From: Burkholderiales bacterium
GTDB taxonomy: Bacteria; Pseudomonadota; Gammaproteobacteria; Burkholderiales; Burkholderiaceae_B
Direction: 5' to 3'
DNA length: 58,750 nt
Assembly: GCA_027484315.1 (NCBI GenBank)
Contig: JAIXTE010000101.1
Span: forward strand, 1-58,750
Shown: positions 10,791 through 20,374 of the stretch, piece by piece
How the letters are laid out: each line of letters starts with the position of its first letter
Position numbering within the stretch: the first letter of the stretch is position 1
The notes under the pieces: model-generated
The model's database searches: none
Seen by the model: the letters and a program-made list of their open reading frames with translations, nothing else
Told to the model about the DNA's origin: nothing
Position numbers and translations under genes: made by a program

Positions 10791-11435
10791 ATGGATGCAA
10801 TAACCGGTTTCTTTTATGTGTTCGCCGCAATTCTGGTGTTCGCTGCCTTGCGCGTCATCACGGCAGGCAATGCAGTGCATGCTGCGTTGTACCTGGTGCT
10901 GTCCTTCTTCTCGGCCTCTGCTCTGTGGATGTTGCTGGAAGCGGAGTTTCTGGCCATTTCGCTCGTGCTGGTGTATGTCGGTGCCGTAATGGTGCTGTTC
11001 CTGTTCGTCGTGATGATGGTCGATGTGAACATGGACAAGGTACGAGCCGGTTTCTGGAAGAACCTTCCAGTAGCCGCCATTGTGGGTTCATTGATTGCAT
11101 TCCAGATGTCGGTTGTACTGCTTCGCGGCTTTTGGGATCCAAACATGGAAACCCCAGAGCAGGCTTCTAACAACACGCTGGCACTGGGCAAGTTGCTGTA
11201 CACCGAATACCTGTATCCATTTGAAGTGGCAGCTTTGATCTTGCTGGTGGCCATGGTCGCCGCGATTGCCCTGACTTTGCGCAAGCGCAAGGACACCAAG
11301 GGCCAGGTGCCTTCAGATCAGGTTCGAGTGAAGTCCACGGACCGTGTGAAATTGGTAAGCATGCCTGCTGATCTGGATCGCAAGCAAACGAAAAGCGACA
11401 CCGCGGGTAACACCAACAGCGGCCGCCAAGCCTAA
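10791..11435 (+). CDS. nuoJ: NADH-quinone oxidoreductase subunit J (NuoJ)
   Basis: Membrane-arm subunit next to the quinone site. Five hydrophobic helices fill residues 1-165, including the third helix with VYVGAVMVLFLFVVMM, a segment known in the family for its pi-bulge. The last 45 or so residues are polar and charged with no clear motif, an extension seen in many betaproteobacterial NuoJ proteins. A possible second ATG start is not needed. Spacing is 30 nt from nuoI and 16 nt to nuoK. Confidence 0.95.
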   Translation: MDAITGFFYVFAAILVFAALRVITAGNAVHAALYLVLSFFSASALWMLLEAEFLAISLVLVYVGAVMVLFLFVVMMVDVNMDKVRAGFWKNLPVAAIVGSLIAFQMSVVLLRGFWDPNMETPEQASNNTLALGKLLYTEYLYPFEVAALILLVAMVAAIALTLRKRKDTKGQVPSDQVRVKSTDRVKLVSMPADLDRKQTKSDTAGNTNSGRQA

Positions 11436-11451
11436 ACGGGAATAAACAAAA

Positions 11452-11757
11452 ATGATTTCACTTTCTCACTACCTTGTGCTGGGCGCGATTTTGTTCTCGA
11501 TCAGCGTGATCGGGATTTTCCTGAACCGAAAGAACCTGATCGTGATCTTGATGGCCATTGAATTGATGCTTCTGGCCGTCAACATGAACTTCGTGGCCTT
11601 CTCCCACTTCCTGGGCGATTTGTCCGGGCAGTTGTTCGTTTTCTTCATCCTTACAGTGGCTGCTGCCGAGTCCGCAATTGGCCTGGCAATTTTGGTGGTC
11701 CTTTTCCGCAACATGAATTCTATTAACGTCGAAGACCTCGACCAGCTGAAGGGGTAA
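11452..11757 (+). CDS. nuoK: NADH-quinone oxidoreductase subunit K (NuoK)
   Basis: Short three-helix membrane subunit related to MrpC of the Na+/H+ antiporters. The 101-residue protein has both membrane glutamates known to matter for proton pumping, in [14 protein letters not shown] (second helix) and [13 protein letters not shown] (third helix), and ends in [10 protein letters not shown], which is typical of the family. It starts 16 nt after nuoJ and ends 7 nt before nuoL. Confidence 0.97.
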   Translation: MISLSHYLVLGAILFSISVIGIFLNRKNLIVILMAIELMLLAVNMNFVAFSHFLGDLSGQLFVFFILTVAAAESAIGLAILVVLFRNMNSINVEDLDQLKG

Positions 11758-11764
11758 CAAGCGA

Positions 11765-13756
11765 ATGAATCCCTTGTATTTGATCGTTCCGTTCGCTCCG
11801 CTGGTCGGTTCCATTCTTGCCGGTTTCTTCGGCAAGCAGATTGGTCGTACCGGTGCCCACACCGTTACGATTGCCGGTGTGGCAATTTCCCTGATTGCGT
11901 CCATTCTTGTATTCATGGACGTCATGGAAGGCAATACTTTCAACGGCACTCTGTATGAATGGGCTGTGGTGGGTACGCTGGTCTTTGAAGTGGGTTTTCT
12001 GATTGATACCCTGACTGCCACGATGATGCTGGTCGTGACCAGTGTGTCATTGATGGTGCACATCTACACCATTGGTTACATGGAAGAAGATGAAGGCTAT
12101 CAGCGTTTCTTCTCATACATCTCCCTGTTCACTTTCTCCATGCTGATGCTGGTGATGAGCAACAACTTCCTCCAGTTGTTCTTTGGCTGGGAAGCCGTTG
12201 GTCTTGTGTCTTACTTGTTGATCGGTTTCTGGTACACCAAACCGACTGCCATTTATGCCAATTTGAAGGCATTCCTGGTGAACCGCGTTGGCGATTTCGG
12301 CTTCATTCTGGGCATTGGCCTGATCATGGCTTCAGCTGGTTCAATGAACTACGCGGAAGTGTTTGCCCAAGCAGACAGCCTGGCAGGTCAAACCATGCCT
12401 GGCAGCGATTGGCCCTTGTTGGCAGTGGCTTGCATTTGCCTGTTCATCGGTGCAATGGGCAAATCAGCCCAGTTTCCCTTGCATGTTTGGCTTCCTGATT
12501 CCATGGAAGGTCCAACACCGATTTCTGCGCTGATTCACGCAGCAACAATGGTTACGGCCGGCATTTTCATGGTCAGTCGCATGTCCCCATTGTTCGAGCT
12601 GAGCGACATTGCCTTGAACTTCGTGTTGGTGATAGGTTCCATTACAGCCTTGTTCATGGGCTTTCTGGGCATCATCCAGAACGACATCAAGCGTGTGGTG
12701 GCGTATTCCACCTTGTCTCAGTTGGGTTACATGACTGTCGCTTTGGGCGTGTCTGCTTACCCGGTTGCGATTTTCCACCTGATGACGCATGCATTCTTCA
12801 AGGCGCTGTTGTTCCTAGGTGCGGGTTCAGTCATTATCGGCATGCACCACGATCAGGATATCCGTCACATGGGCGGCCTGTGGAAATACATGCCAATTAC
12901 CTGGATTACTTCTTTGCTGGGTTCACTGGCATTGATCGGTACGCCATTTTTCTCCGGCTTCTATTCCAAGGACAGCATCATCGAGGCAGTGCACTTCAGC
13001 AATCTGCCTGCAGCGGACTTCGCGTATTTCGCGGTGGTGGCGGGCGTGTTCATTACAGCCTTCTACAGCTTCCGCATGTATTTCCTGGTGTTCCATGGCA
13101 AAGAACGTTTTCACGACGTTCAGCACCATGACGACCATGGCCATGACGACCACGATAGCCACGCCCACCATGGCCCGGTACAGCCGCATGAATCACGCTG
13201 GGTTGTTACCTTGCCACTGATTTTGCTGGCGATTCCATCTGTGATCATTGGTTACATCGCAGTTGAGCCGATGTTGCACGGTACTTTCTTTGACGGTGTG
13301 ATCACCATCAGGCCAGAGCATGGTGCCATGGCTGGTTTGAGTGGTATCTTCCACGGCGCAGCTGAAATGGGCGTGCATGCCTTGCATACCCTGCCTTTCT
13401 GGCTGGCCTTGGGTGGTGTGGTTTCCGCCGCCGTTTGCTACCTGTGGGTGCCTGCAATTCCCGCGGCATTCATGAAGGTCTTGAAGCCCGTGCACACACT
13501 GCTGGACAACAAGTACTACATGGACAAGTTCAATGAAGTGGTGTTTGCCGGTGGCGCACGCAAATTGGGCGAGGGGCTATGGAAGTTCGGCGACCGCATG
13601 CTGATCGACGGCCTGCTGGTTAACGGCAGCGCCAAACTGGTTGGTTTGATCTCGGGTGTGGTTCGATTCGCGCAAAGCGGTTTCATTTACCACTATGCGT
13701 TTGCGATGATCCTGGGCGTATTGGCCATGATCATTACTTTCATCACACTCAAATAA
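11765..13756 (+). CDS. nuoL: NADH-quinone oxidoreductase subunit L (NuoL)
   Basis: Antiporter-like proton-pumping subunit at the far end of the membrane arm; its C-terminal lateral helix runs along NuoM and NuoN. The 663-residue protein has many transmembrane segments. Recognisable motifs are FFGWEAVGLVSYLLIGFW, MGKSAQFPLHVWLPDSMEGP (with the pump lysine) and SALIHAATMVTAG. A His/Asp-rich loop (residues about 448-475, DVQHHDDHGHDDHDSHAHH) lies between two helices; similar loops occur in other betaproteobacterial NuoL proteins as I recall them. nuoM follows after 39 nt. Confidence 0.97.
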   Translation: MNPLYLIVPFAPLVGSILAGFFGKQIGRTGAHTVTIAGVAISLIASILVFMDVMEGNTFNGTLYEWAVVGTLVFEVGFLIDTLTATMMLVVTSVSLMVHIYTIGYMEEDEGYQRFFSYISLFTFSMLMLVMSNNFLQLFFGWEAVGLVSYLLIGFWYTKPTAIYANLKAFLVNRVGDFGFILGIGLIMASAGSMNYAEVFAQADSLAGQTMPGSDWPLLAVACICLFIGAMGKSAQFPLHVWLPDSMEGPTPISALIHAATMVTAGIFMVSRMSPLFELSDIALNFVLVIGSITALFMGFLGIIQNDIKRVVAYSTLSQLGYMTVALGVSAYPVAIFHLMTHAFFKALLFLGAGSVIIGMHHDQDIRHMGGLWKYMPITWITSLLGSLALIGTPFFSGFYSKDSIIEAVHFSNLPAADFAYFAVVAGVFITAFYSFRMYFLVFHGKERFHDVQHHDDHGHDDHDSHAHHGPVQPHESRWVVTLPLILLAIPSVIIGYIAVEPMLHGTFFDGVITIRPEHGAMAGLSGIFHGAAEMGVHALHTLPFWLALGGVVSAAVCYLWVPAIPAAFMKVLKPVHTLLDNKYYMDKFNEVVFAGGARKLGEGLWKFGDRMLIDGLLVNGSAKLVGLISGVVRFAQSGFIYHYAFAMILGVLAMIITFITLK

Positions 13757-13795
13757 ACAAGGCGGAACCTCGGTTCTTACGATTGGAAAATATCA

Positions 13796-15277
13796 ATGTC
13801 TAACAATATTCCTTATCTAAGCTTGGCGATCTGGTTGCCAATCGCCTTTGGTGTCCTGATCATGGCCTTGGGCAATGACAAGAACGCCGGGATGGTCCGT
13901 GGTGCCGCTTTGGTGGCCTCATTGATCAGCTTTGTGGTCACCTTGCCGCTGTACTTTGGTTTCGACACCAGCACTGCGCAGTTGCAGTTTGTTGAAAGCC
14001 TGCCCTGGATTGAAGCCTTTGGCGCCACTTACGGCCTGGGTGTGGATGGCCTGTCGGTGTGGTTCGTGATCCTGACAGCCCTGATCACCGTGTTCGTGGT
14101 GGTGGCTGCATGGGAAGTGATCACCGAAAAAGTGGCCCAGTACATGGCTGCATTCCTGATCCTGTCCGGTTTGATGGTGGGCGTGTTTTCCGCCACGGAC
14201 GGTTTGCTGTTCTACGTGTTCTTTGAAGCCACATTGATCCCGATGTACATCATCGTGGGTGTGTGGGGTGGTCCAAACCGCATTTACGCAGCCTTCAAGT
14301 TCTTCCTGTACACCTTGCTGGGTTCATTGCTCACGCTGGTGGCCCTGATTTACCTGCAATTCCAGTCAGGTACTTTTGAAATTGCTGCCTGGCACAAGCT
14401 GCCATTGGGCATGACCGAGCAGATCCTGATTTTCCTGGCTTTCCTGATGGCTTTTGCGGTGAAGGTTCCCATGTGGCCCGTTCACACCTGGTTGCCCGAT
14501 GCACACGTTGAGGCGCCCACAGGTGGTTCAGTGGTGCTGGCTGCGATCATGTTGAAGTTGGGCGCCTATGGCTTCCTGCGTTTCAGTATGCCAATTGCCC
14601 CTGACGCGAGCCACGAACTGGCAGGTTTCATGATTACCCTGTCACTGATTGCCGTGGTCTACATCGGTGTTGTGGCACTGGTTCAGAAAGACATGAAAAA
14701 GCTGGTGGCTTATTCATCGATTGCGCACATGGGTTTCGTGACACTGGGTTTCTTCATGTTCCAGGACCTGGCAGTGCAGGGCGCGATCATCCAGATGATT
14801 TCCCATGGCTTTGTTTCAGGTGCCATGTTCCTGTGTATCGGTGTGCTTTATGACCGTGTTCACAGCCGTGAAATTTCTGCCTACGGTGGCGTGGTAAACA
14901 CCATGCCCAAATTTGCAGCGTTCTTCCTGTTGTTCGCCATGGCCAATTCAGGGTTGCCTGCAACCAGTGGTTTCGTGGGCGAATTCATGGTGATTCTGGG
15001 CGCAGTGAAATACAACTTCTGGATTGGTTTGCTGGCGGCCACCACGCTGATTTTTGGCGCCGCTTATTCTCTGTGGATGTACAAGCGCGTGGTGTTCGGC
15101 GATGTAGCCAATGACAACGTGAAAGAGTTGACCGACGTGAATACCCGCGAATTCCTGATGCTGGGTGCGTTGGCGATTCTGGTGATGGCCATGGGCCTTT
15201 ACCCCAAACCATTTACTGATGTGTTGCAGGTTTCTGTGGATGCCCTGTTGCAACATGTGGCTCAGTCCAAGCTTTAA
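13796..15277 (+). CDS. nuoM: NADH-quinone oxidoreductase subunit M (NuoM)
   Basis: Second antiporter-like proton-pumping subunit of the membrane arm. The 493-residue protein is hydrophobic throughout, with GLGVDGLSVWFVILTAL, FFEATLIPMYIIVGVWGG (conserved glutamate), KVPMWPVHTWLPDAHVEAP (lysine) and KKLVAYSSIAHMGF. Length and motif order are standard. It begins 39 nt after nuoL and is followed closely by nuoN, so the three pump genes are in the usual order. Confidence 0.98.
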   Translation: MSNNIPYLSLAIWLPIAFGVLIMALGNDKNAGMVRGAALVASLISFVVTLPLYFGFDTSTAQLQFVESLPWIEAFGATYGLGVDGLSVWFVILTALITVFVVVAAWEVITEKVAQYMAAFLILSGLMVGVFSATDGLLFYVFFEATLIPMYIIVGVWGGPNRIYAAFKFFLYTLLGSLLTLVALIYLQFQSGTFEIAAWHKLPLGMTEQILIFLAFLMAFAVKVPMWPVHTWLPDAHVEAPTGGSVVLAAIMLKLGAYGFLRFSMPIAPDASHELAGFMITLSLIAVVYIGVVALVQKDMKKLVAYSSIAHMGFVTLGFFMFQDLAVQGAIIQMISHGFVSGAMFLCIGVLYDRVHSREISAYGGVVNTMPKFAAFFLLFAMANSGLPATSGFVGEFMVILGAVKYNFWIGLLAATTLIFGAAYSLWMYKRVVFGDVANDNVKELTDVNTREFLMLGALAILVMAMGLYPKPFTDVLQVSVDALLQHVAQSKL

Positions 15278-15290
15278 TTGAGGAATGTTC

Positions 15291-16769
15291 GTGGATCAGA
15301 TGAATCTCTCACTCGCTATTCCTGAAATTGCACTGGCGCTTTTCGCCTGCGTATTTCTGATTGCTGACAGTGTAACCAAGGGCCGCATTTTGCCGATCTT
15401 GCACAACATTGTTGTGTTGTTCTGTATCGGACTGGGTGTGTATTGCCTGGCACAAGTGCCCACTGAGGGCACAGGGCTTGCGTTCTCGAACATGTACATC
15501 GCTGACAGCATGGCGCTTGCACTGAAAGGTTTTTCAGCGCTGGCCATTGCATTCACCCTGATCGTGGGTGCAAATTACGCGAAAGACCGTGACATGTTCA
15601 AAGGCGAACTTCACGCGCTGGTGCTGTTCACCCTGCTTGGTCAAATGATCATGATTTCCGCCAACAACCTGTTGCTGGTGTATCTGGGTGTTGAATTGCT
15701 GTCATTGAGCCTGTATGCCGCAGTGGCCATGCAGCGTGACAACGTTCGTGCTACTGAAGCCGCCATGAAGTACTTCGTGCTGGGCGCATTGGCTTCAGGC
15801 TTCCTGCTGTATGGCATGTCCATGATTTACGGTGCCACCGGTTCATTGAATCACTCCGATATCGCGTTTGCAGCCACTGCCGCAGTATCCGGTCAGAAGT
15901 CCATCATTTTCGTATTTGGTATTGTTTTTCTGGTGGCGGGCCTCGCATTCAAGCTGGGTGTAGTGCCATTTCACATGTGGGTACCCGATGTGTATCAGGG
16001 CTCGCCTTCCATTTCTACACTGTTGATCAGCGGTGCCCCCAAGCTGGCTGCGTTTGCGATGATGATGCGCCTGTTGGTGGATGGTCTGTTCGTGATGGCT
16101 TTCGATTGGCAGAACATGCTGATGGTGTTGGCCATCGCTTCGCTGGCCATTGGTAACCTGACCGCGATTGCACAAACCAGTTTGAAGCGCATGTTGGCTT
16201 ATTCAACCATTGCGCAAATGGGTTTCATGTTGCTGGGCTTTCTGTCGGGTGTAACCGGGCAAGATACAGGCAACGCTGCGCAGGCTTATTCTGCTGCCAT
16301 GTTCTACAGCATCACCTATGTGCTGACCACGTTGGGCACCTTCGGTGTGATCATGGTGATGTCCCGCAAAGGTTTTGAAGTTGAGAACATCAGTGACTTG
16401 AAAGGGTTGAACAAACGCGCACCCTGGCTGGCTTTGATCATGCTGCTGTTGATGTTCTCCCTGGCGGGTATCCCCCCCATGATGGGTTTTGCTGCCAAGT
16501 TGTCCGTGTTGAAAGCATTGTTGGCCACGGGGCAAGTCTGGTTGACAGTGTATGCGGTGATGTTCAGCCTGGTCGGCGCGTTCTATTACATCCGGATTGT
16601 AAAAACCATGTACTTTGAAGCACCAAGCGACAACACAGAAATCGTGATGGGCAATGATGCACGGGCGGTATTGGGCTTGAATGGTCTGGCTGTAATTGCG
16701 CTCGGTTTGCTGCCTGCGCCATTGATGGCGTATTGCATGACCGTGATTCAGCAAACATTGGCCGGTTGA
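15291..16769 (+). CDS. nuoN: NADH-quinone oxidoreductase subunit N (NuoN)
   Basis: Third antiporter-like proton-pumping subunit, next to NuoK. I choose the GTG at 15291 (492 residues, VDQMNLSLAIPEIAL...) because GAGGA ends 6 nt before it; the ATG at 15285 directly touches that GAGGA and would have no spacer. Motifs include YLGVELLSLSLYAAVAM (conserved glutamate), FKLGVVPFHMWVPDVYQGSP (pump lysine) and LKRMLAYSTIAQMGFMLLG. Last of the canonical nuo genes; the DUF2818 gene follows after 43 nt. Confidence 0.96.
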   Translation: MDQMNLSLAIPEIALALFACVFLIADSVTKGRILPILHNIVVLFCIGLGVYCLAQVPTEGTGLAFSNMYIADSMALALKGFSALAIAFTLIVGANYAKDRDMFKGELHALVLFTLLGQMIMISANNLLLVYLGVELLSLSLYAAVAMQRDNVRATEAAMKYFVLGALASGFLLYGMSMIYGATGSLNHSDIAFAATAAVSGQKSIIFVFGIVFLVAGLAFKLGVVPFHMWVPDVYQGSPSISTLLISGAPKLAAFAMMMRLLVDGLFVMAFDWQNMLMVLAIASLAIGNLTAIAQTSLKRMLAYSTIAQMGFMLLGFLSGVTGQDTGNAAQAYSAAMFYSITYVLTTLGTFGVIMVMSRKGFEVENISDLKGLNKRAPWLALIMLLLMFSLAGIPPMMGFAAKLSVLKALLATGQVWLTVYAVMFSLVGAFYYIRIVKTMYFEAPSDNTEIVMGNDARAVLGLNGLAVIALGLLPAPLMAYCMTVIQQTLAG

Positions 16770-16812
16770 TTTTGCTGGTGATGACAAAAATTACTTTGAG
16801 CAGGGGGCAGGT

Positions 16813-17115
16813 TTGACGCAGACGATTGGGCACTGGTTGTTGTTTGGCTTGGCCTTGCTGTTTGCGAACCTGCCGTTTGTCAGCAACCGTATCATGGGCA
16901 TTCTTCCCCTTGCAAAAAAGGGTGGCTGGACGCGGGTGCTCGAGGTGATCGCCGGTTACTTCATAGTGGGCCTTATTGGCTTTGTAATTGAAGGCAGCCT
17001 GAGCCAGGTGACTCCACAGCGATGGGAGTTTTATGCCCTCACGGGATGTCTATTTCTGGTGTTCGCGTTTCCCGGTTTTGTGTATCGGTTCTTATGGCGT
17101 TCGCCAAAAGGCTGA
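16813..17115 (+). CDS. DUF2818 family small membrane protein
   Basis: A 100-residue protein with three hydrophobic segments (about residues 5-25, 43-60 and 74-92), beginning TQTIGHWLLFGLALLFANLPF. It belongs to the DUF2818 family, which in betaproteobacteria usually follows nuoN; a helper or accessory role for complex I is a reasonable inference, but no function is established. The start is TTG at 16813, preceded by GGGGG and CAGG; no ATG start in frame gives a better fit. It is probably the last gene of the nuo transcript. I see no clear terminator in the 177 nt that follow. Confidence 0.85.
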   Translation: MTQTIGHWLLFGLALLFANLPFVSNRIMGILPLAKKGGWTRVLEVIAGYFIVGLIGFVIEGSLSQVTPQRWEFYALTGCLFLVFAFPGFVYRFLWRSPKG

Positions 17116-17292
17116 TCGTTCACTGAATATTCACTCCTGATCCTAATCAAGCCCGAGTTCTCTTCGTTGTGTTGCGGCTTGGCCCGCATTGAAGGCTCCT
17201 TGTCCCCATCTTTTTTTTCCTGTATGTGGCGGTTGTGCACCCGATAAATTCTGCCGCGTTGTAGTTAAAAATTCACTGTAGGTAACTGAGTC

Positions 17293-17721
17293 ATGAAGGT
17301 ATTGCTCACAGGCATTGTGGGTGCATGCGTGTTGGCGACTTCAGCATGCACCAATCCCCCCGAAAAAAATACATTGAAGTTGCCGTACTTTGCGAAGACA
17401 GATTGTGAGCTGGTGTACAAGGCCCGAGGTACGCAAGTGATCGAGAATTTTTGCGAAACCGACTGGAAGCCGGTGAAGCTATACATTAAGGATCAAAAAT
17501 ACTCAGTTGACTGGATTGATGAAAATACAAGCCGGAAGATTTTTGAAAATGGTTGCCTGCAATCAGGCGCCTGCTATTACGAGCTGAAGATGGATGGCTT
17601 CACGGTAAATGGACGATTTGCGTATGCTGTTGATGGAATTCAGGGCGATTTTACTTTCGAGATTGATGCGAATGAAAACTTGCAGTTGCTGGATCAAACC
17701 GAGAGTGATCTGTCTTCCTGA
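17293..17721 (+). CDS. Small putative lipoprotein of unknown function
   Basis: I do not recognise a family. The 142-residue product starts with a short basic N-terminus and a hydrophobic stretch ending at a possible lipobox around Cys19 (LATSAC), so it is probably exported and lipid-anchored; Thr at the -3 position makes the lipobox weaker than usual. The mature part contains four further cysteines (DCELVY, NFCETDW, GCLQSGACYY) that could form disulfides in the periplasm, and a C-terminal acidic end. It lies alone between the nuo operon and the convergent ETF-QO gene, with a strong shared terminator downstream. Confidence 0.75.
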   Translation: MKVLLTGIVGACVLATSACTNPPEKNTLKLPYFAKTDCELVYKARGTQVIENFCETDWKPVKLYIKDQKYSVDWIDENTSRKIFENGCLQSGACYYELKMDGFTVNGRFAYAVDGIQGDFTFEIDANENLQLLDQTESDLSS

Positions 17722-17756
17722 TTCGATATGTGTTGTGTTTACTCGATGTGCCAAAT

Positions 17757-17790
17757 AAAAACGCCGGTTTTCAAGCCGGCGTTTTTCTTT
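17757..17790. terminator. Bidirectional intrinsic terminator between lipoprotein gene and ETF-QO
   Basis: The stem AAAAACGCCGG / CCGGCGTTTTT (17757-17767 with 17776-17786) has an 8-nt loop. It carries a T-run on the plus side and an A-run on the other, so it can stop both the plus-strand lipoprotein transcript and the minus-strand ETF-QO transcript. Confidence 0.93.
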
Positions 17791-17794
17791 TCAC

Positions 17795-19447
17795 TTACAT
17801 GTTCGGGTAGTTTGGCCCGCCACCACCTTCCGGTGTCACCCACACAATATTCTGCGTGGGGTCTTTGATGTCGCAGGTTTTGCAATGCACGCAGTTCTGC
17901 GCATTGATCTGCAACTGGTCTTTGCCATCTTCCTTTTTCACATACTCGTACACGCCTGCCGGGCAGTAACGCTGCTCGGGACCCGCGTAGGTGGCCAGGT
18001 TGGTGGCCACTGGCACTGACGCGTTTTTCAATGTCAGGTGCGCAGGCTGGTTTTCTTCGTGGTTCGTGTTTGAAATGAACACGGAGCTCAAGCGATCAAA
18101 GGTGATCTTGCCATCAGGCTTTGGATAATTGATCGGCTGGAATTCAGAAGCAGGGCGCAGGCACTCGTGGTCAGCGTGCTTGTGGTGCAGTGTCCAAGGC
18201 ACTTTGCCCTTGAACAGTTTTTGCTCAATGCCCACCATCATGGTACCGGTGTACAAGCCTTTGCTCATCCACTGCTTGAAGTTGCGCGCGCGGTACAGTT
18301 CATCGAACAGCCACGAGTCATGGAATGCCTTTGGATAGGCTTCCAGTTCATCACCAGCACGGTCCAAGGCCAAGGCTTCTGCGATTGCGTCAGCACACAG
18401 CATGCCGCTCTTGATGGCTGCGTGGCTACCCTTGATCCGGGATGCATTCAGGAAGCCTGCATCACATCCCACCAGGGCACCACCGGGGAATACCAGCTTT
18501 GGCAGGCTCATCAAGCCGCCAGCAGCAATGGCGCGTGCGCCATAGGAAATGCGTTTTCCACCTTCGAAATACTTGCGAATTTCCGGATGGGTTTTGTAGC
18601 GTTGGAATTCCTCAAACGGTGAAAGGTAGGGGTTTTCGTAGGCCAAACCAACGACGAAACCAACCGCCACCTGGTTGTTTTCCAGATGATACAAAAATGA
18701 TCCGCCGTAGGTATTGGCATCCAGCGGCCAACCGCCAGAGTGAATGACCAAACCAGGCTTGTGTTTTGCAGGGTCAATTTCCCACAGTTCTTTCAAGCCA
18801 ATGCCGTACACCTGTGGGTCACGGCCTTCATTCAGGTTGAATTTCTCGATGACGCGCTTGCCCAGGTGGCCGCGCACGCCTTCCGCAAACACGGTGTACT
18901 TGGCATGCAGTTCCATGCCGGGCTGGTAGGCGTGGGTGTGCTCACCATCCTTGCCGATGCCCATGTCGCCGGTTTGAACACCTTTCACAGCACCTTTGTC
19001 GTCATACAGAATTTCTGCACCTGCAAAGCCTGGAAATACTTCAACGCCCAAGGCCTCGGCTTGTTCACCCAACCAGCGGACCACATTGGCCAGGCTGATT
19101 ACATAGTTGCCGTGGTTCTGAAAGCATTCAGGAAGCAGGGCATTGGGTACTTTCTTTGCAGATGTTTCTGTCAGGAACAAAAACTGGTCTTCGGTCACTT
19201 CGGTGTGCAGTGGTGCACCACGCTCTTTCCAGTCTGGAAACAGTTCGGTGATTGCACGGGGGTCCATGACAGCGCCTGACAAAATGTGTGCGCCAACTTC
19301 CGAGCCTTTCTCGAGTACGCACACATTGATTTCCTGGCCTTTTTCTGCGGCCACTTGTTTCAGGCGAATGGCTGTTGCAAGACCTGCAGGGCCTCCACCA
19401 ACGACCAATACGTCGTATTCCATCATGTCTCTTTCGACAGCCGACAT
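17795..19447 (-). CDS. Electron transfer flavoprotein:ubiquinone oxidoreductase (ETF-QO)
   Basis: Membrane-associated flavoprotein that moves electrons from reduced ETF (fed by acyl-CoA dehydrogenases) to ubiquinone. The 550-residue protein has the N-terminal FAD-binding motif VLVVGGGPAGLATAIRL, AHILSGAVMDP, the quinone-side domain with GGWPLDANTYGGSFLYH, and a C-terminal [4Fe-4S] domain with YCPAGVYEY and NCVHCKTCDIKDPTQNI. Length and domain order match the family. The ATG has AAGGAG 9 nt upstream. It is transcribed away from the CoA-transferase genes and toward the nuo region; both complexes reduce the same quinone pool. Confidence 0.97.
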   Translation of the reverse strand: MSAVERDMMEYDVLVVGGGPAGLATAIRLKQVAAEKGQEINVCVLEKGSEVGAHILSGAVMDPRAITELFPDWKERGAPLHTEVTEDQFLFLTETSAKKVPNALLPECFQNHGNYVISLANVVRWLGEQAEALGVEVFPGFAGAEILYDDKGAVKGVQTGDMGIGKDGEHTHAYQPGMELHAKYTVFAEGVRGHLGKRVIEKFNLNEGRDPQVYGIGLKELWEIDPAKHKPGLVIHSGGWPLDANTYGGSFLYHLENNQVAVGFVVGLAYENPYLSPFEEFQRYKTHPEIRKYFEGGKRISYGARAIAAGGLMSLPKLVFPGGALVGCDAGFLNASRIKGSHAAIKSGMLCADAIAEALALDRAGDELEAYPKAFHDSWLFDELYRARNFKQWMSKGLYTGTMMVGIEQKLFKGKVPWTLHHKHADHECLRPASEFQPINYPKPDGKITFDRLSSVFISNTNHEENQPAHLTLKNASVPVATNLATYAGPEQRYCPAGVYEYVKKEDGKDQLQINAQNCVHCKTCDIKDPTQNIVWVTPEGGGGPNYPNM

Positions 19448-19590
19448 TGGGTGCTTCTCCTTAAAATTTGTCGCGGGTACAACAGCGTTGTGCTGCTTTG
19501 ATTTTAAGCCGAAAGCTTATTGCAAAACCGCAGAAAATAGTTGACTTTGATCTCTAGTCTGAGAAACTTGATTTTGTGCATCGCAGCAAG

Positions 19591-19618
19591 TTGAGTGTAA
19601 GCCTCAAAACGTTAAACT
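19591..19618 (+). promoter_or_regulatory. Candidate sigma70 promoter for scoAB
   Basis: TTGAGT (19591-19596) and TAAACT (19613-19618) are 16 nt apart and lie 35 nt before the scoA start, in the 205-nt divergent gap between ETF-QO and scoA. The match is moderate and was found by eye only. Confidence 0.35.
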
Positions 19619-19652
19619 AGTCGAACAAACTCAAAGCAAAAGGGATCGATAC

Positions 19653-20363
19653 ATGGGGATGAACAAAGTAGCAGCCAGTGCCACCGAGGCCTTGGCTGAC
19701 AAAATCAGGGATGGAATGACGCTGGCGGTGGGAGGTTTCGGACTTTGCGGCATCCCGGAAGCGCTGATCGAAGCGGTTCGCGCTTCGGGCGCCAAAGACC
19801 TGACTGTTATTTCAAACAACGCAGGTGTGGATGGTTTTGGGCTTGGGCGTCTGCTTGAGACACGCCAGGTTCGCAAAATGATTTCTTCCTATGTGGGTGA
19901 AAACAAGGAGTTCGAGCGCCAGTATCTAAGTGGCGAGCTGGAACTGGAATTCACGCCCCAGGGCACCTTAGCTGAAAAACTGCGGGCAGGGGGCGCCGGT
20001 ATTCCAGCTTTTTTCACGAAAACCGGTTTTGGTACTGTAATCGCAGAGGGCAAGGAAACCCGTGTCATTGATGGCGAAAACTATGTGCTTGAGCACAGCC
20101 TCAAGGCCGATATTTCCTTGGTGAAAGCGTGGAAGGCCGACACATCGGGCAACCTGATTTACCGTTTGACCGCGCGGAATTTCAACCCGGAATGCGCTGC
20201 AGCTTCGAAATTCACCGTGGCTGAAGTGGAAGAGATCGTGGAAGTGGGTGCGCTGGATCCAAATTTTATTCATACCCCCGGCATTTACGTGCAGCGCGTG
20301 GTGTTGAATGCCAATCCTGAAAAGCGGATTGAAAAACGAACCTTGTCCACCACGGCACAATAA
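19653..20363 (+). CDS. scoA: 3-oxoacid CoA-transferase subunit A (succinyl-CoA:3-ketoacid CoA-transferase type)
   Basis: Alpha subunit of a family I CoA-transferase that moves CoA between succinyl-CoA and 3-oxo acids such as acetoacetate. The 236-residue protein shows the family's [15 protein letters not shown] (residues about 27-41), [12 protein letters not shown] and the [15 protein letters not shown] segment. It is followed after 11 nt by subunit B with AAGGAG before the second ATG. An acetoacetate or ketone-body role is the most likely, but the related 3-oxoadipate CoA-transferase (pcaIJ) is similar and cannot be fully excluded. Confidence 0.92.
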   Translation: MGMNKVAASATEALADKIRDGMTLAVGGFGLCGIPEALIEAVRASGAKDLTVISNNAGVDGFGLGRLLETRQVRKMISSYVGENKEFERQYLSGELELEFTPQGTLAEKLRAGGAGIPAFFTKTGFGTVIAEGKETRVIDGENYVLEHSLKADISLVKAWKADTSGNLIYRLTARNFNPECAAASKFTVAEVEEIVEVGALDPNFIHTPGIYVQRVVLNANPEKRIEKRTLSTTAQ

Positions 20364-20374
20364 GGAGAACAACA

